Below, piece after piece: positions 23,940-33,500 of a DNA stretch of 64,000 nt. Below the pieces are notes generated by a model. That model had not been told where the DNA came from, did not search any database, and worked only from the letters and a program-made list of their open reading frames with translations. The first letter of the stretch is position 1, and every line of letters begins with the position of its first letter. The position numbers and the translations under genes are program-made. Origin of the DNA: Lentisphaerae bacterium GWF2_57_35 (GTDB taxonomy: Bacteria > Verrucomicrobiota > Kiritimatiellia > CAIQIC01 > GWF2-57-35); contig MHBK01000055.1 of NCBI GenBank assembly GCA_001804865.1, forward strand, positions 89,764 through 153,763, read 5' to 3'.

Positions 23940-25400
23940 ATGACCTCGATTCCGGCCATTAAAGTTGATGATCTCTCCAAGAAGTTTGCGCGTTCCTTGA
24001 AAAAGGCGATGTGGTACGGCTTAGTAGATATAGCCCGTGCCGTATTTATTCCCGCTCGTTTTCGATCTCCCGATTGGAGCTCGCGACAAGCCGAGATTCA
24101 ACGAGATCCCTCACATGCTTCGAGTATTAAGACGGCAGAAGATTTAATGACCACAGCTAATGGGAAAGCTTCTTCTCTTCCTGATTCCCGTCTGCGTCAA
24201 ATCTCCGACGGGGGCAGAGGTCGCGAGTCTTCTGTTTCAGGCGACCGTCTTCGTTCTTCTGAGTTCTGGGCCTTGCGCGATGTGTCCTTTGAAGTTCAGC
24301 GAGGCGAATGTGTGGGCTTAATCGGCGCCAACGGCGCCGGAAAGAGTACGTTGTTTAAAGTCTTGAGCGGAATTATTGCACCTACCTCAGGGACTGTTGC
24401 TGTTAATGGTCGTTTGACGGCGTTGATAGAGGTCGGTTCCGGCTTTCATCCGATGCTTTCGGGTCGTGAGAATATCTATATTAGCGGAGCGATTCTCGGC
24501 ATGAGCAAGCAAGAGATTACGAGGAAATTCGACGCCATTGTCGATTTCTCCGGCGTTGGCGACTTCATTGACATGCCGATTAAATTTTATAGCTCGGGCA
24601 TGCATGTGCGATTAGGATTTTCTGTGCTGGCTCATCTGGATCCTGAAATCATGTTGATTGATGAAATTCTTGCCGTGGGAGATATGAGCTTCCAAATGAA
24701 ATGCATGGAGAGGATCAACCAAATGCGAGCAGGGGATATGGCGATTGCTCTGGTCTCCCATAGCCTTTTCAGAATTGAATCTCTTTGTGCTCGTGTAGTG
24801 TGGTTTGATAAAGGACAAGTGAAAATGATTGGAGCGGCAAAGGATGTTGTGCGTGAGTATCGGTCTTTTGAGTTACAGAAGGCGGCGAAGGCCTCTGACA
24901 AAAGTAAATACTCGCGCGGCAACATGGAGTCAGCCTTCGTAAAAATTGAGACAACGGAAGTCTTGAATTCAGATGGCCAGCCCTGTCAGAGCATCCCGTT
25001 TGGCGACGAATTTTGCTTGCGTATGCAAGTATTTGCCAAACAAAAACTAAAGAATCCTCGTATTCATCTGGTTTGGCAGTCAGGCGTCGTCGTTGTTTTT
25101 CAGGCCAGCATGTTATTGGATGGTTATAACCTGGGTTTGCTGGCGGGCTCGTGCTCAGTAGTGTGCAAAGTGTCTGCACCTCGTTTGATGCCCGGCATAT
25201 ATGAAATGCGGTTGTGGATATACTCAGAAGAAGGCGCCATCTATCTGCTTGAAGGCGTTTTATTGGGCCAATTAGTCATTACTGCCGATAAAAATAAACG
25301 AATCAAGGCAAATGGCCCTTTTGCTGAAGGCCTGAAAATGGCGGAATCATTAGTGCATTTTGAGTATGATTGGATTGTTCCCAAGGATCGAGTCGTTTAG
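23940..25400 (+). CDS. ABC polysaccharide export ATPase with C-terminal glycan-binding domain (Wzt-like)
   Basis: 486 residues. Walker A is GANGAGKST (129-137), the signature is YSSGM (217-221) and Walker B is IMLIDE (237-242). A linker of about 60 residues splits the first beta strand region, as is common in Wzt. Residues about 310-486 match the Wzt_C beta-sandwich (RIHLVWQSGVVVVFQ, then RLMPGIYEMRLWIYS), which in E. coli O8/O9a binds a modified non-reducing end before export. That points to a capped or modified chain terminus, and the cluster does hold several methyltransferases. It overlaps the next gene's GTG by one base. Confidence 0.92.
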   Translation: MTSIPAIKVDDLSKKFARSLKKAMWYGLVDIARAVFIPARFRSPDWSSRQAEIQRDPSHASSIKTAEDLMTTANGKASSLPDSRLRQISDGGRGRESSVSGDRLRSSEFWALRDVSFEVQRGECVGLIGANGAGKSTLFKVLSGIIAPTSGTVAVNGRLTALIEVGSGFHPMLSGRENIYISGAILGMSKQEITRKFDAIVDFSGVGDFIDMPIKFYSSGMHVRLGFSVLAHLDPEIMLIDEILAVGDMSFQMKCMERINQMRAGDMAIALVSHSLFRIESLCARVVWFDKGQVKMIGAAKDVVREYRSFELQKAAKASDKSKYSRGNMESAFVKIETTEVLNSDGQPCQSIPFGDEFCLRMQVFAKQKLKNPRIHLVWQSGVVVVFQASMLLDGYNLGLLAGSCSVVCKVSAPRLMPGIYEMRLWIYSEEGAIYLLEGVLLGQLVITADKNKRIKANGPFAEGLKMAESLVHFEYDWIVPKDRVV

Positions 25401-26626
25401 TGCAAAAGCATCGTCATATCAAATGGCCTACGGCGTTCATGATGGTGTTGATGGCTGGTTTATTAAGTGGATGCGCGCTGTTGTCAGGCGTTATGCCGCT
25501 TCCATTGCATGTTAGTAAAAGTAAGCCGTTCATCATTGCCAAAACCGATAATGCTGATGGATGGGGGGTTGCTGCGCATCCTGTTTTGTGGCGCATGTCG
25601 AATGAACGAATCATGCTAACCTACAATGTTCTTGGGGATATTGGGGATGGTTATTCAGGAGTTGCACGGCTTGACTGGCCGGCTTATACCGAAGATGGAG
25701 GCAAGACTTGGCAATTTGGGGATCCGATTCAATGGCTAGAGGAGCCTCCTTTGCACGATACTTTTGTGCGAGTCGGGCATAAGATTAATAAATGGCATTA
25801 TGGCTATTGTTTTGGTGCGGTTATCATGACTAATGGAATCAGCCATAGCATGGGGCGTTGTTTCTACATCACCAAAGACGAAGGTACTTGGAATACCCGT
25901 GTTTGGAGCGAAGATGGCCTTAATTGGCATGGGCCGAAAAAAGTGTACTGCACAGGATTAACAAATGCCTTCCAATACGTTGAGATTTCTCCTGCCGGAG
26001 TCCAGTTGCCGGATGGTTCGCTTTTGTGCGTTGGCTACTCGATGAATGGGCCGATCGGCAAAGGCAAAGCGTTTTCTCTCATTCTCCGATCTATTGACGA
26101 GGGGCGCAGTTATGAATATTTATCCACAATTGCTACTAAAGCGGATGTCCCTTGGGGAACCACGCCGCCATGTGAACCCGGTTTGCTCTTAACGCCAGAC
26201 CATACGCTGCTTTGTTTAATGCGAACAGGCGGTTCAGGGCTTCACTCAATGAACTCTCCCCACATGCTCCTATCCGTTAGCAAGGATTTCGGAAAAACGT
26301 GGAAACACGGTTGGTTTAAATGGCCTGGCGTTATGCCTGGACTGGTGCAACTGAAAAACGGAACTATTGTTTGTGATTTTGGCCGCCCCGGGAATAATTT
26401 GGGCTTTAGCGTGGATAATGGGCGTTCGTGGGGCCATGAGGTGACAATCAATCCTCCGGACATATATTCCACCGGCTATGTGGACATGATGGAGGTGTCT
26501 CCCAATCGGTTGTTGGTGGTGTATGATGCGTATGACACACCTGCAGCGAATTTGTGGCTGTGGGACCCGCCCGAACCTGTCAATGCCATTTGGGGTGTCT
26601 TTTTGGACGTGAAACGATTATTCTAA
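25400..26626 (+). CDS. BNR/Asp-box (sialidase-like) lipoprotein
   Basis: 408 residues from GTG 25400, sharing one base with the wzt stop. A lipoprotein signal ends LLSGC (Cys25). Asp-box or near-Asp-box motifs lie near residues 97-104 (TEDGGKTW), 170-176 (SEDGLNW), 231-238 (SIDEGRSY), 294-301 (SKDFGKTW) and 337-344 (SVDNGRSW), the spacing of a sialidase-type beta-propeller. Arg residues near 66, 275 and 329 could serve as an acid-binding triad. It lies directly before a pseudaminic acid pathway, so it may cleave, transfer or bind nonulosonic acid residues at the outer membrane. Activity is not proven; BNR propellers also occur in non-enzymatic proteins. Confidence 0.75.
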   Translation: MQKHRHIKWPTAFMMVLMAGLLSGCALLSGVMPLPLHVSKSKPFIIAKTDNADGWGVAAHPVLWRMSNERIMLTYNVLGDIGDGYSGVARLDWPAYTEDGGKTWQFGDPIQWLEEPPLHDTFVRVGHKINKWHYGYCFGAVIMTNGISHSMGRCFYITKDEGTWNTRVWSEDGLNWHGPKKVYCTGLTNAFQYVEISPAGVQLPDGSLLCVGYSMNGPIGKGKAFSLILRSIDEGRSYEYLSTIATKADVPWGTTPPCEPGLLLTPDHTLLCLMRTGGSGLHSMNSPHMLLSVSKDFGKTWKHGWFKWPGVMPGLVQLKNGTIVCDFGRPGNNLGFSVDNGRSWGHEVTINPPDIYSTGYVDMMEVSPNRLLVVYDAYDTPAANLWLWDPPEPVNAIWGVFLDVKRLF

Positions 26627-26640
26627 CAGGAGCGACCGCG

Positions 26641-27690
26641 ATGCTAAACATCTCCAACTGTTTGTCGTTAGATCAGAAACGTATTTTAATTACCGGGGGC
26701 ACAGGATCTCTCGGTAGGCAACTCGCAAAAATACTAGTCAAATTAAACTCGACGACTCGTGTAATTGTATTAAGTCGTGACGAGTTTAAACAGCATGAAA
26801 TGCAATGCTGGGCGCAGGCCAATGGTTGGAATGAAAGGCTTACTTTTTTTTTAGGCGATGTGCGCGAATATGACCGTCTGCGCCGCGCATTTTATGGGGT
26901 CGATTACGTAATTCATACGGCTGCGCTCAAACAGGTCCCGGCGGCTGAGTACAATCCGTTCGAATTTGTTAAAACCAATGTTATGGGGGCGCAGAATGTT
27001 ATCAATGCGGCTTTGGATTGCGGCGTTAAAAAAGTTGTGGCCATCAGTACTGACAAAGCGGCCAACCCCATTAATTTGTACGGGGCCACCAAGCTGTGCT
27101 CCGACAAACTCTTTGTTGCAGGGAATAGCTATAGTGGGATGAACGGAGCCCGGTTTTCAGTTGTGCGTTACGGTAATGTGGTGGGGAGTCGTGGGAGTGT
27201 GGTCCCGTTTTTTCTTCATGAACGAAAAAAAGGCATTTTGCCCATCACGGATGATCGTATGACCCGTTTTTGGATTACGCTGGAACAAGGCGCTTCACTT
27301 GTGTTGAATGCGCTGGACCGAATGCTTGGAGGGGAGCTGTTTATCCCTCGCATTCCCAGCATGCGGATTAGCGATCTTGCGCGCGTGATTGCTCCAGAAT
27401 GCAGACAGGAAGTGGTCGGCATTCGTCCCGGCGAAAAGCTTCATGAAGTGATGATCGCGATGGACGATGGGCGCCAAACCTTCCAATTCGACAACTATTT
27501 TGTCATAAAGCCTCTTTCTTCTCCTTGGCGAGAGGATTGGTCTGCTTTGAAAGGGCGTCCCTGTCCCCCGGACTTCTACTACGGCAGTGACAACAATACC
27601 GAATGGCTGAGCGATGAGCAGTTGACTCGCATGATCGCCTCGCTCGATTTGCCCGAAGCGCAGAAATGGGCAAAGGAAAGAGGTCGCTGA
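26641..27690 (+). CDS. pseB: UDP-GlcNAc 4,6-dehydratase (inverting), PseB
   Basis: 349 residues from ATG 26641. The NAD(P) site is ILITGGTGSLGRQLAK (residues 20-35). The family run SRDEFKQHEM, GVDYVIHTAALKQVPAAEYN and AISTDKAANPINLYGATKL follows; the YxxxK-type catalytic pair is in the last. The RPGEKLHEVM motif near 263 is shared with CapD/PseB enzymes. It converts UDP-GlcNAc to the 4-keto-6-deoxy L-arabino sugar, the first step to CMP-pseudaminic acid. The next gene, pseC, is 160 bases downstream, an unusual gap holding two hairpins. Confidence 0.92.
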   Translation: MLNISNCLSLDQKRILITGGTGSLGRQLAKILVKLNSTTRVIVLSRDEFKQHEMQCWAQANGWNERLTFFLGDVREYDRLRRAFYGVDYVIHTAALKQVPAAEYNPFEFVKTNVMGAQNVINAALDCGVKKVVAISTDKAANPINLYGATKLCSDKLFVAGNSYSGMNGARFSVVRYGNVVGSRGSVVPFFLHERKKGILPITDDRMTRFWITLEQGASLVLNALDRMLGGELFIPRIPSMRISDLARVIAPECRQEVVGIRPGEKLHEVMIAMDDGRQTFQFDNYFVIKPLSSPWREDWSALKGRPCPPDFYYGSDNNTEWLSDEQLTRMIASLDLPEAQKWAKERGR

Positions 27691-27708
27691 AGGATGTGGT
27701 TGACTAAG

Positions 27709-27741
27709 GATCGGATTTCGGAGTCCGTCGATTATCCGATC
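27709..27741 (+). other. Hairpin between pseB and pseC
   Basis: GATCGGAT (27709-27716) pairs exactly with ATCCGATC (27734-27741), and the loop holds a small CGGA/TCCG stem. A second stem CTTGAA/TTCAAG (27751-27773) follows. No U tract is present, so it is more likely an RNA-processing or stability element than a terminator. Confidence 0.45.
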
Positions 27742-27850
27742 AGTTGAAGACTTGAATGGATAAGGCCTTCAAGCGTTCAATGAACTGTGCCCCTTCACTA
27801 AGCCATCCAAACAGAGAACTGTCAACACCCTCGCCCTCTGACTTATAACA

Positions 27851-29017
27851 ATGATCCCTTACGGCAAACAGACCATTACGGAGGACGATATCGAAGCCGT
27901 CGTCTCTGTCCTTCGCTCCGACTGGCTTACCCAAGGCCCGGCGATTCCTCGCTTTGAACAATCTGTTGCCGACAGGATGGGTGTGCATTATGCGGTTGCA
28001 GTCAACTCCGCGACTAGCGCCCTGCATATCGCTTGCCTGGCTTTAGGACTGCGTTCCGGCGAGCGGTTATGGACGGTTCCAAACACTTTTGTTGCTTCAG
28101 CGAATTGTGCCCTTTATTGCGGGGCCATGATTGATTTTGTCGATATCGATCCCGTAACATGGAACATGAGCATTCAAAAACTTGCCGACAAACTCGTGCA
28201 AGCAAAGCGGGAAAATAAACTGCCTAAAGTGATTGTTCCGGTTCACTTCGCAGGCCAGCCGGTCGAGCAGGAAGCCATTTGGGAACTGGCGAAGGAATAT
28301 GGATTTCACGTTCTGGAAGACGCCTCTCATGCCGTTGGCGCTTGTCGTCATGGCGAACCCGTTGGCAGTTGCCGCTGGTCCGATATTACGGTTTTTAGCT
28401 TTCATCCTGTGAAAATAATCACGACCGGCGAAGGGGGCATGGCCCTGACCAATGACGCAGATCTTGCATGGCGGATGGAGATGCTGCGCAGCCACGGCAT
28501 CACTCGTGATCCTGGCCGCATGATCCGTAAATCAGACGGTCCTTGGTACTATGAACAGCAGATGTTGGGGTTCAACTATCGTATGACCGACCTTCAGGCC
28601 GCTTTGGGGTTGAGTCAAATAATGCGGTTAAATCAATTTGTAAATCGACGCAACGAATTGGCCGCGCGTTACTCTGCATTATTAAATGGATTGCCCTTGC
28701 AGCTGCCTGTCGTCAGCCCTGGAAATCAATCGGCGTTTCATCTATACGTCGTCCTCTTGGCAAATGATCATGTTCATCACCACCGTCATGTGTTCGACTA
28801 TTTGCGCGCTCAGGCCATCAATGTAAATCTTCATTATATGCCGGTTCATCTACAGCCTTATTATCGCGAGAGAGGCTTCGGGGAAGGTTTGTTCCCTGTC
28901 GCCGAAGCTCATGGGAAAGCATCGATCACACTGCCTCTGTTCCCTCGTATGACGGAATGCGAACAGGATCATGTTGTTAAAACCCTGATGACGTTTTTCA
29001 AAGAGATCATTTCATGA
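27851..29017 (+). CDS. pseC: UDP-4-keto-6-deoxy sugar aminotransferase, PseC
   Basis: 388 residues of the DegT/DnrJ/EryC1 family. The opening IPYGKQTITEDDIEAVV and DWLTQGPAIPRFE are typical of PseC. SATSALHIACLAL, VLEDASHAVGA (cofactor Asp) and FSFHPVKIITTGEGG with the PLP lysine follow. It makes UDP-4-amino-4,6-dideoxy-beta-L-AltNAc from the PseB product, with glutamate as amino donor. Start and stop signals chain it to the next gene by an ATGA overlap. Confidence 0.92.
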   Translation: MIPYGKQTITEDDIEAVVSVLRSDWLTQGPAIPRFEQSVADRMGVHYAVAVNSATSALHIACLALGLRSGERLWTVPNTFVASANCALYCGAMIDFVDIDPVTWNMSIQKLADKLVQAKRENKLPKVIVPVHFAGQPVEQEAIWELAKEYGFHVLEDASHAVGACRHGEPVGSCRWSDITVFSFHPVKIITTGEGGMALTNDADLAWRMEMLRSHGITRDPGRMIRKSDGPWYYEQQMLGFNYRMTDLQAALGLSQIMRLNQFVNRRNELAARYSALLNGLPLQLPVVSPGNQSAFHLYVVLLANDHVHHHRHVFDYLRAQAINVNLHYMPVHLQPYYRERGFGEGLFPVAEAHGKASITLPLFPRMTECEQDHVVKTLMTFFKEIIS

Positions 29018-29916
29018 TTTGGTGTGAACACGACAAGTCTCGATTACGCCGGTTGGCTCTAGGAACAGCCCAATTCGGCATGGTTTACGGTATCTCAAAC
29101 CAAGACGGACAAGTAGGTCATCAAGAAGTTGCTTCTATCATGCGACATGCGAAAGCGGCCGGAATGGATACGCTGGATACGGCCATGGCATATGGCGATA
29201 GTGAGCTTTGCTTGGGCAGCATTGGACTGACTGGTTGGAGGGTCATTACGAAGCTGCCGTCGTTTCTTGAAACTTGTAGGGATATAACCGCCTGGGTTCG
29301 TAAAGAAGTCGAAGACTCTCTCGTCCGTCTGAATATTTCGTGCTTGGCGGGGCTCTTATTACATGCCCCCATGCAGCTTCTCAAACCGGAAGGTACTGCG
29401 CTATTCAAAGCGCTGGTACAATTGAGAGAACAGCGGATGGTTGAAAAAATCGGATTTTCGATTTATTCTCCGGACGAATTGGATGCTCTTTGGCAGGATT
29501 TTCGTCCGGATCTAATTCAGTCTCCACTTAATGTTCTGGACCGTCGACTCGTTTCATCTGGCTGGCTGAAACGGTTGCAAGCCGCGGGTATTGAAGTCCA
29601 CGTCCGCTCCCTATTCCTGCAAGGATTATTGCTGATGAAACCATCTGCGCGTCCCGAGAAGTTTAAACGCTGGCAACCACTATGGGAACATTGGGCGGCA
29701 TGGCTCGACGAACAAAACCTAAGCCCAATAACTGTATGTGTGGGCTATGCAATGTCTATGCCGGAGTTATCTCGCATCATTGTTGGCGTGGATTCTAAAC
29801 AGCAGTTGGATGAAATTCTCCTGGCTGTGGCGAAACAGTCGCCTGTTCTGCCGCCGGATGCGCTTGCGGTTGAAGATATTGATTTGATTACCCCATCCCA
29901 CTGGAACCGCCTGTGA
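29014..29916 (+). CDS. Aldo/keto reductase of the pseudaminic acid locus
   Basis: 300 residues with the AKR barrel pattern: LALGTAQFGMVYGISN (15-30), then DTLDTAMAYGDSE holding the Asp and Tyr of the tetrad, ITKLPSF with the Lys, and LLLHAPMQLL with the His position. Similar reductases accompany SpsF-type cytidylyltransferases in surface glycan loci. It may reduce or epimerise a nonulosonic acid derivative made by its neighbours. It overlaps pseC by ATGA and the next gene by GTGA, so it belongs to the same coupled unit. The exact step is unknown. Confidence 0.8.
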   Translation: MIWCEHDKSRLRRLALGTAQFGMVYGISNQDGQVGHQEVASIMRHAKAAGMDTLDTAMAYGDSELCLGSIGLTGWRVITKLPSFLETCRDITAWVRKEVEDSLVRLNISCLAGLLLHAPMQLLKPEGTALFKALVQLREQRMVEKIGFSIYSPDELDALWQDFRPDLIQSPLNVLDRRLVSSGWLKRLQAAGIEVHVRSLFLQGLLLMKPSARPEKFKRWQPLWEHWAAWLDEQNLSPITVCVGYAMSMPELSRIIVGVDSKQQLDEILLAVAKQSPVLPPDALAVEDIDLITPSHWNRL

Positions 29917-31940
29917 AAACCATTGCTATTATTCAAGCTCGCATGGGGTCCGCACGTTTCCCTAATAAGGTCATGCAGCCCATTTTAGGCCGGCCAATGA
30001 TCGAGATGCTATTGTCTCGGCTCTCTCTCTCTCGTCAAGTGGACCAGCTCATTCTCGCAACATCAGAAGATTCTCGAAATCGCCCCTTGATCGATTCTGT
30101 GCGGAAATTGGGCTATCAGGTGTTTCAAGGAAGCGAAAACGATGTGTTGGATCGCTATTATCAGGCCGCCGTGAGCGTTCAGCCTGACATCGTGGTCCGC
30201 ATTACGGGTGATTGTCCGCTCATTGATTCAGGTGTTGTGGATGGTGTTATTGAAGCGTTTAAGAAAAATGACGTGGACTATGCCTGTAATACCAATCCTC
30301 CAACTTATCCAGACGGATTAGATGTAGAGGTTTTTACCTTTAAATCACTGGCCGACGCTTGGAAGGAAGCCTCCAAGCCCTATGAACGTGAACATGTCAC
30401 GCCTTACATCCGTGAATCTGGCAAGTTTCGATCACTTAATGTTCCTTTCCAGGAAAATCACTCCAGTGAACGCTGGACTGTTGATGAGCCCGAAGATTTT
30501 ACAGTGATTAACGCAGTCTTTGAGCACTTTCACCCTCGTATTGATTTCGGGTGGCTCGAAATTCTCTCTCTCGCAAAGAATAAGCCGACGTTATTTAGTG
30601 CCAATAAACATTTGCTCCGCAATGAAGGGGCGCAAATTACTACGGGACAAAAACTTTGGAAACGAGCTAAGCGTGCTATCCCTGGCGGCAATATGTTACT
30701 TTCCAAACGGGCAGAAATGTTTCTACCTGATCAGTGGCCTGCGTATTTCAGCAAAGCCAAAGGGTGCAAGGTTTGGGACTTGGACGGAAATGAATATATC
30801 GACATGTCGATTATGGGGATAGGTACCAATTTATTGGGTTATGGGCATCCGGAAGTGGACGAAGCGGTCCGAAAAATTATCGAATCCGGCAATATGTCCA
30901 CGCTGAATTGTCCGGAAGAAGTCTATTTGGCTGAAAAAATGATTGAGCTGCATCCGTGGGCTAACATGGTGCGTCTGACTCGGTCCGGTGGAGAGGCCAA
31001 TGCGATGGCTATCCGCATTGCCCGTGCCGCCACGGGCAAAGATAAGGTAGCTTTTTGTGGTTACCATGGATGGCATGATTGGTATCTGGCCGCCAACTTG
31101 GGGGATGACGCATGCCTTGCCGGCCACTTGCTTCCGGGCTTGGAGCCCAAGGGCGTGCCCCGAAAATTGCGCGAGACGATCTATCCCTTTAACTACAATA
31201 GATATGATGAACTGGAATCATTGGCTGCCCAACACGATCTCGGCGTCGTCATTATGGAGGTTTCGCGTAATCAGGGCCCGGAGCCAGGCTTTTTGGAAAA
31301 AATTAGAAAACTGGCAACAGATAAGGGGATTGTTTTAATCTTTGACGAATGCACCTCCGGTTTTCGTCAGACCTATGGCGGGTTGCACAAACTCTACGGT
31401 GTGGAACCCGATGTAGCCATGTTTGGCAAGGCTTTGGGCAATGGCTATGCCATTAATGCCGTCATTGGGCGACGAGAGGTGATGGAAGCCGCCCAATCCA
31501 GCTTTATCAGCAGCACGTTCTGGACGGAGCGGATTGGTCCGACGGCCGCGCTGAAAACCTTGGAGGTTATGGAGCGGGAAAAATCCTGGGAGCAGATTAC
31601 GTCGACTGGCCAACAGGTTAAAGGCCGCTGGCAGAAACTAGCGGACAAGTATGAGGTGCAGATTGATTTGTGGGGGCTGCCAGCACTGGCGGGGTTTTCA
31701 ATCAAGAGTTCAAATGCTTTAGCGTACAAGACGCTCATTACACAGGAAATGCTCGGCAAAGGATATTTGGCGGGCAATAGCTTGTATGTCAGCATTGCTC
31801 ATACGCAGGACATCGTGAATGCATATTTCGCCGAACTAGATCCCGTTTTCGGTTTGATTCGCGATTGTGAAGAAGGGCGGGATGTGATGAACCTGTTAAA
31901 AGGACCGGTTTGTCACGCTGGATTTCGGCGACTGAATTAA
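29913..31940 (+). CDS. SpsF-type cytidylyltransferase fused to class III aminotransferase
   Basis: 675 residues from GTG. Residues 1-240 are an SpsF/COG1861 nucleotidyltransferase: IIQARMGSARFPNKVM (7-22), then VVRITGDCPLID (94-105) with the metal Asp. Residues about 245-675 resemble glutamate-1-semialdehyde aminomutase: RSGGEANAMAIRIAR (357-371), FDEC (477-480) and the PLP lysine in FGKALGNG (K506). The first half probably activates the nonulosonic acid as its CMP derivative, standing in for PseF. The second would move an amino group on the same or a related sugar, giving more than plain Pse5Ac7Ac. Both active sites look intact. Confidence 0.85.
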   Translation: MKTIAIIQARMGSARFPNKVMQPILGRPMIEMLLSRLSLSRQVDQLILATSEDSRNRPLIDSVRKLGYQVFQGSENDVLDRYYQAAVSVQPDIVVRITGDCPLIDSGVVDGVIEAFKKNDVDYACNTNPPTYPDGLDVEVFTFKSLADAWKEASKPYEREHVTPYIRESGKFRSLNVPFQENHSSERWTVDEPEDFTVINAVFEHFHPRIDFGWLEILSLAKNKPTLFSANKHLLRNEGAQITTGQKLWKRAKRAIPGGNMLLSKRAEMFLPDQWPAYFSKAKGCKVWDLDGNEYIDMSIMGIGTNLLGYGHPEVDEAVRKIIESGNMSTLNCPEEVYLAEKMIELHPWANMVRLTRSGGEANAMAIRIARAATGKDKVAFCGYHGWHDWYLAANLGDDACLAGHLLPGLEPKGVPRKLRETIYPFNYNRYDELESLAAQHDLGVVIMEVSRNQGPEPGFLEKIRKLATDKGIVLIFDECTSGFRQTYGGLHKLYGVEPDVAMFGKALGNGYAINAVIGRREVMEAAQSSFISSTFWTERIGPTAALKTLEVMEREKSWEQITSTGQQVKGRWQKLADKYEVQIDLWGLPALAGFSIKSSNALAYKTLITQEMLGKGYLAGNSLYVSIAHTQDIVNAYFAELDPVFGLIRDCEEGRDVMNLLKGPVCHAGFRRLN

Positions 31941-31946
31941 ATTAAA

Positions 31947-33500
31947 ATGTCAGCGGATGGACATCTAATTATTCGAGCTGACGCTTCCGCACAAATCGGG
32001 AGCGGCCATGTTATGCGCTGTTTGGCATTGGCCCAAGCTTGGCGAAAGAATGAAAGACAGGCGGGAGCGCTGCACACTAGGGTCATTTTCATCTCTGCTT
32101 CGCTGCCAGTCGCCTTGGAACGCCGTATCAAAGATGCTCATTGCGAAGTTGTGAGGATTGATGCTGTACCAGGTAGTGAAGCCGATGCGAAACAGACGTC
32201 AGAGATTGTTTGCCGCCAAATGCTCTCTGGCGTCAGGCCTTTGATTTCTGGCTTGTGGTTGGTTGTAGACGGTTATCATTTTGGCGTAGCCTACCAACGG
32301 ATTGTTTGTGAATCTGGCTTCCGATTGCTGGTCATTGACGATTATGCCCATCAGCCCATTTATCAGGCCGACATTCTGCTCAATCAAAATATCCACGCAG
32401 ACCGACTCAATTACTCCGTTAATCCCAATGCAATCCGCTTATGGGGTCCCCGATATGCGTTAATTCGCTCCGAATTTCTGCCATGGCGTAATTGGAAGCG
32501 CGAAATGCCCTCGGTTGCCCGCAAGGTGCTGGTAACTCTTGGTGGAGCCGATAACGATAATGATACCGAAAAAGTTATGAATGCTCTGCAATCTTTGGAT
32601 GTGGATACACGTATTGTCGTTGGCGGGCTGAATCCAAATTTTGAGCGGCTTCGCTCCAAAGTTTCTTGTCTCAGCCCTCATTCTTCATCCTATCCCCTTT
32701 TGCAGAATGTTTCCGACATGCCCTCGCTGATGGCTTGGGCTGATATGGCCATCTTGGCTGGAGGCAGCACCTGCTGGGAGGCTTGTTTTATGGGCTTGCC
32801 AATGCTTAATGTTGTGCAAGCTGAGAATCAGCGCGGCATTGTCTCCGGTTTGGCTGAAGAGGGTGCGGGGGTTAATCTGGGCGAGGGCCGTTTTATCAAC
32901 GCAACGATAATTGCTGAACAGATTGCCGCCCTGTTAAAGGATATCGATCGCCGCGCCCTCTTGAGTGCCTCTGCCCAAACGCTGGTGGATGGAAATGGGA
33001 CCGCACGTCTCGTGGCCTGTATGCAGGCAGGAAAGTTGAAATTGCGTCCAGTTACGATCGCCGATGCAGACCTGTTATTGCTTTGGGCAAATGATCCGGA
33101 GACCCGGTCCGCATCATTCTCATCTGGAGTGATTGATGCTGCTGAACACCGAATCTGGCTTTTTCGTCGTCTTGCGGATGCTTCAAATAGGCTTTTCATC
33201 GCGGAAGACGAAGATGGCATGCCTGTTGGACATATTCGGTTCGAATTGCGCGAAAGTTGTGCATCCGTTTCTATCAATGTGGCGCCCCAGGCGAGAGGCC
33301 GTCGTTTGGCTTCTTTGCTAATTGCGGCTGGTACGTCCGCGATTCTTCGCAAGGATCACCCAACACGATTTGAGGCCTGTATCAAGTGCAGCAATGAACG
33401 ATCCTTGCGGGCTTTTTTGGTGGCGGGGTATCGATTGGCCGGCTCCGTGAAGATATCCGGGGAAAAAGCCTTGCGTCTAATTTTGGAGAATAACCCATGA
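31947..33500 (+). CDS. pseG: PseG-PseH fusion: UDP-sugar hydrolase and N-acetyltransferase
   Basis: 517 residues. Residues 8-340 match PseG (RADASAQIGSGHVMRCLALAQ with the catalytic-type His, WLVVDGYHFG, VTLGGADNDN, ILAGGSTCWEACFMGLP). Residues about 350-517 form a GNAT domain like PseH (KLRPVTIADADLLLLWAND, then VSINVAPQARGRRLASLLI as the acetyl-CoA loop). PseH acetylates the 4-amino group and PseG then releases the sugar from UDP, so the fusion joins two consecutive steps. These are separate proteins in Campylobacter and Helicobacter; the order here is G then H. Confidence 0.92.
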   Translation: MSADGHLIIRADASAQIGSGHVMRCLALAQAWRKNERQAGALHTRVIFISASLPVALERRIKDAHCEVVRIDAVPGSEADAKQTSEIVCRQMLSGVRPLISGLWLVVDGYHFGVAYQRIVCESGFRLLVIDDYAHQPIYQADILLNQNIHADRLNYSVNPNAIRLWGPRYALIRSEFLPWRNWKREMPSVARKVLVTLGGADNDNDTEKVMNALQSLDVDTRIVVGGLNPNFERLRSKVSCLSPHSSSYPLLQNVSDMPSLMAWADMAILAGGSTCWEACFMGLPMLNVVQAENQRGIVSGLAEEGAGVNLGEGRFINATIIAEQIAALLKDIDRRALLSASAQTLVDGNGTARLVACMQAGKLKLRPVTIADADLLLLWANDPETRSASFSSGVIDAAEHRIWLFRRLADASNRLFIAEDEDGMPVGHIRFELRESCASVSINVAPQARGRRLASLLIAAGTSAILRKDHPTRFEACIKCSNERSLRAFLVAGYRLAGSVKISGEKALRLILENNP

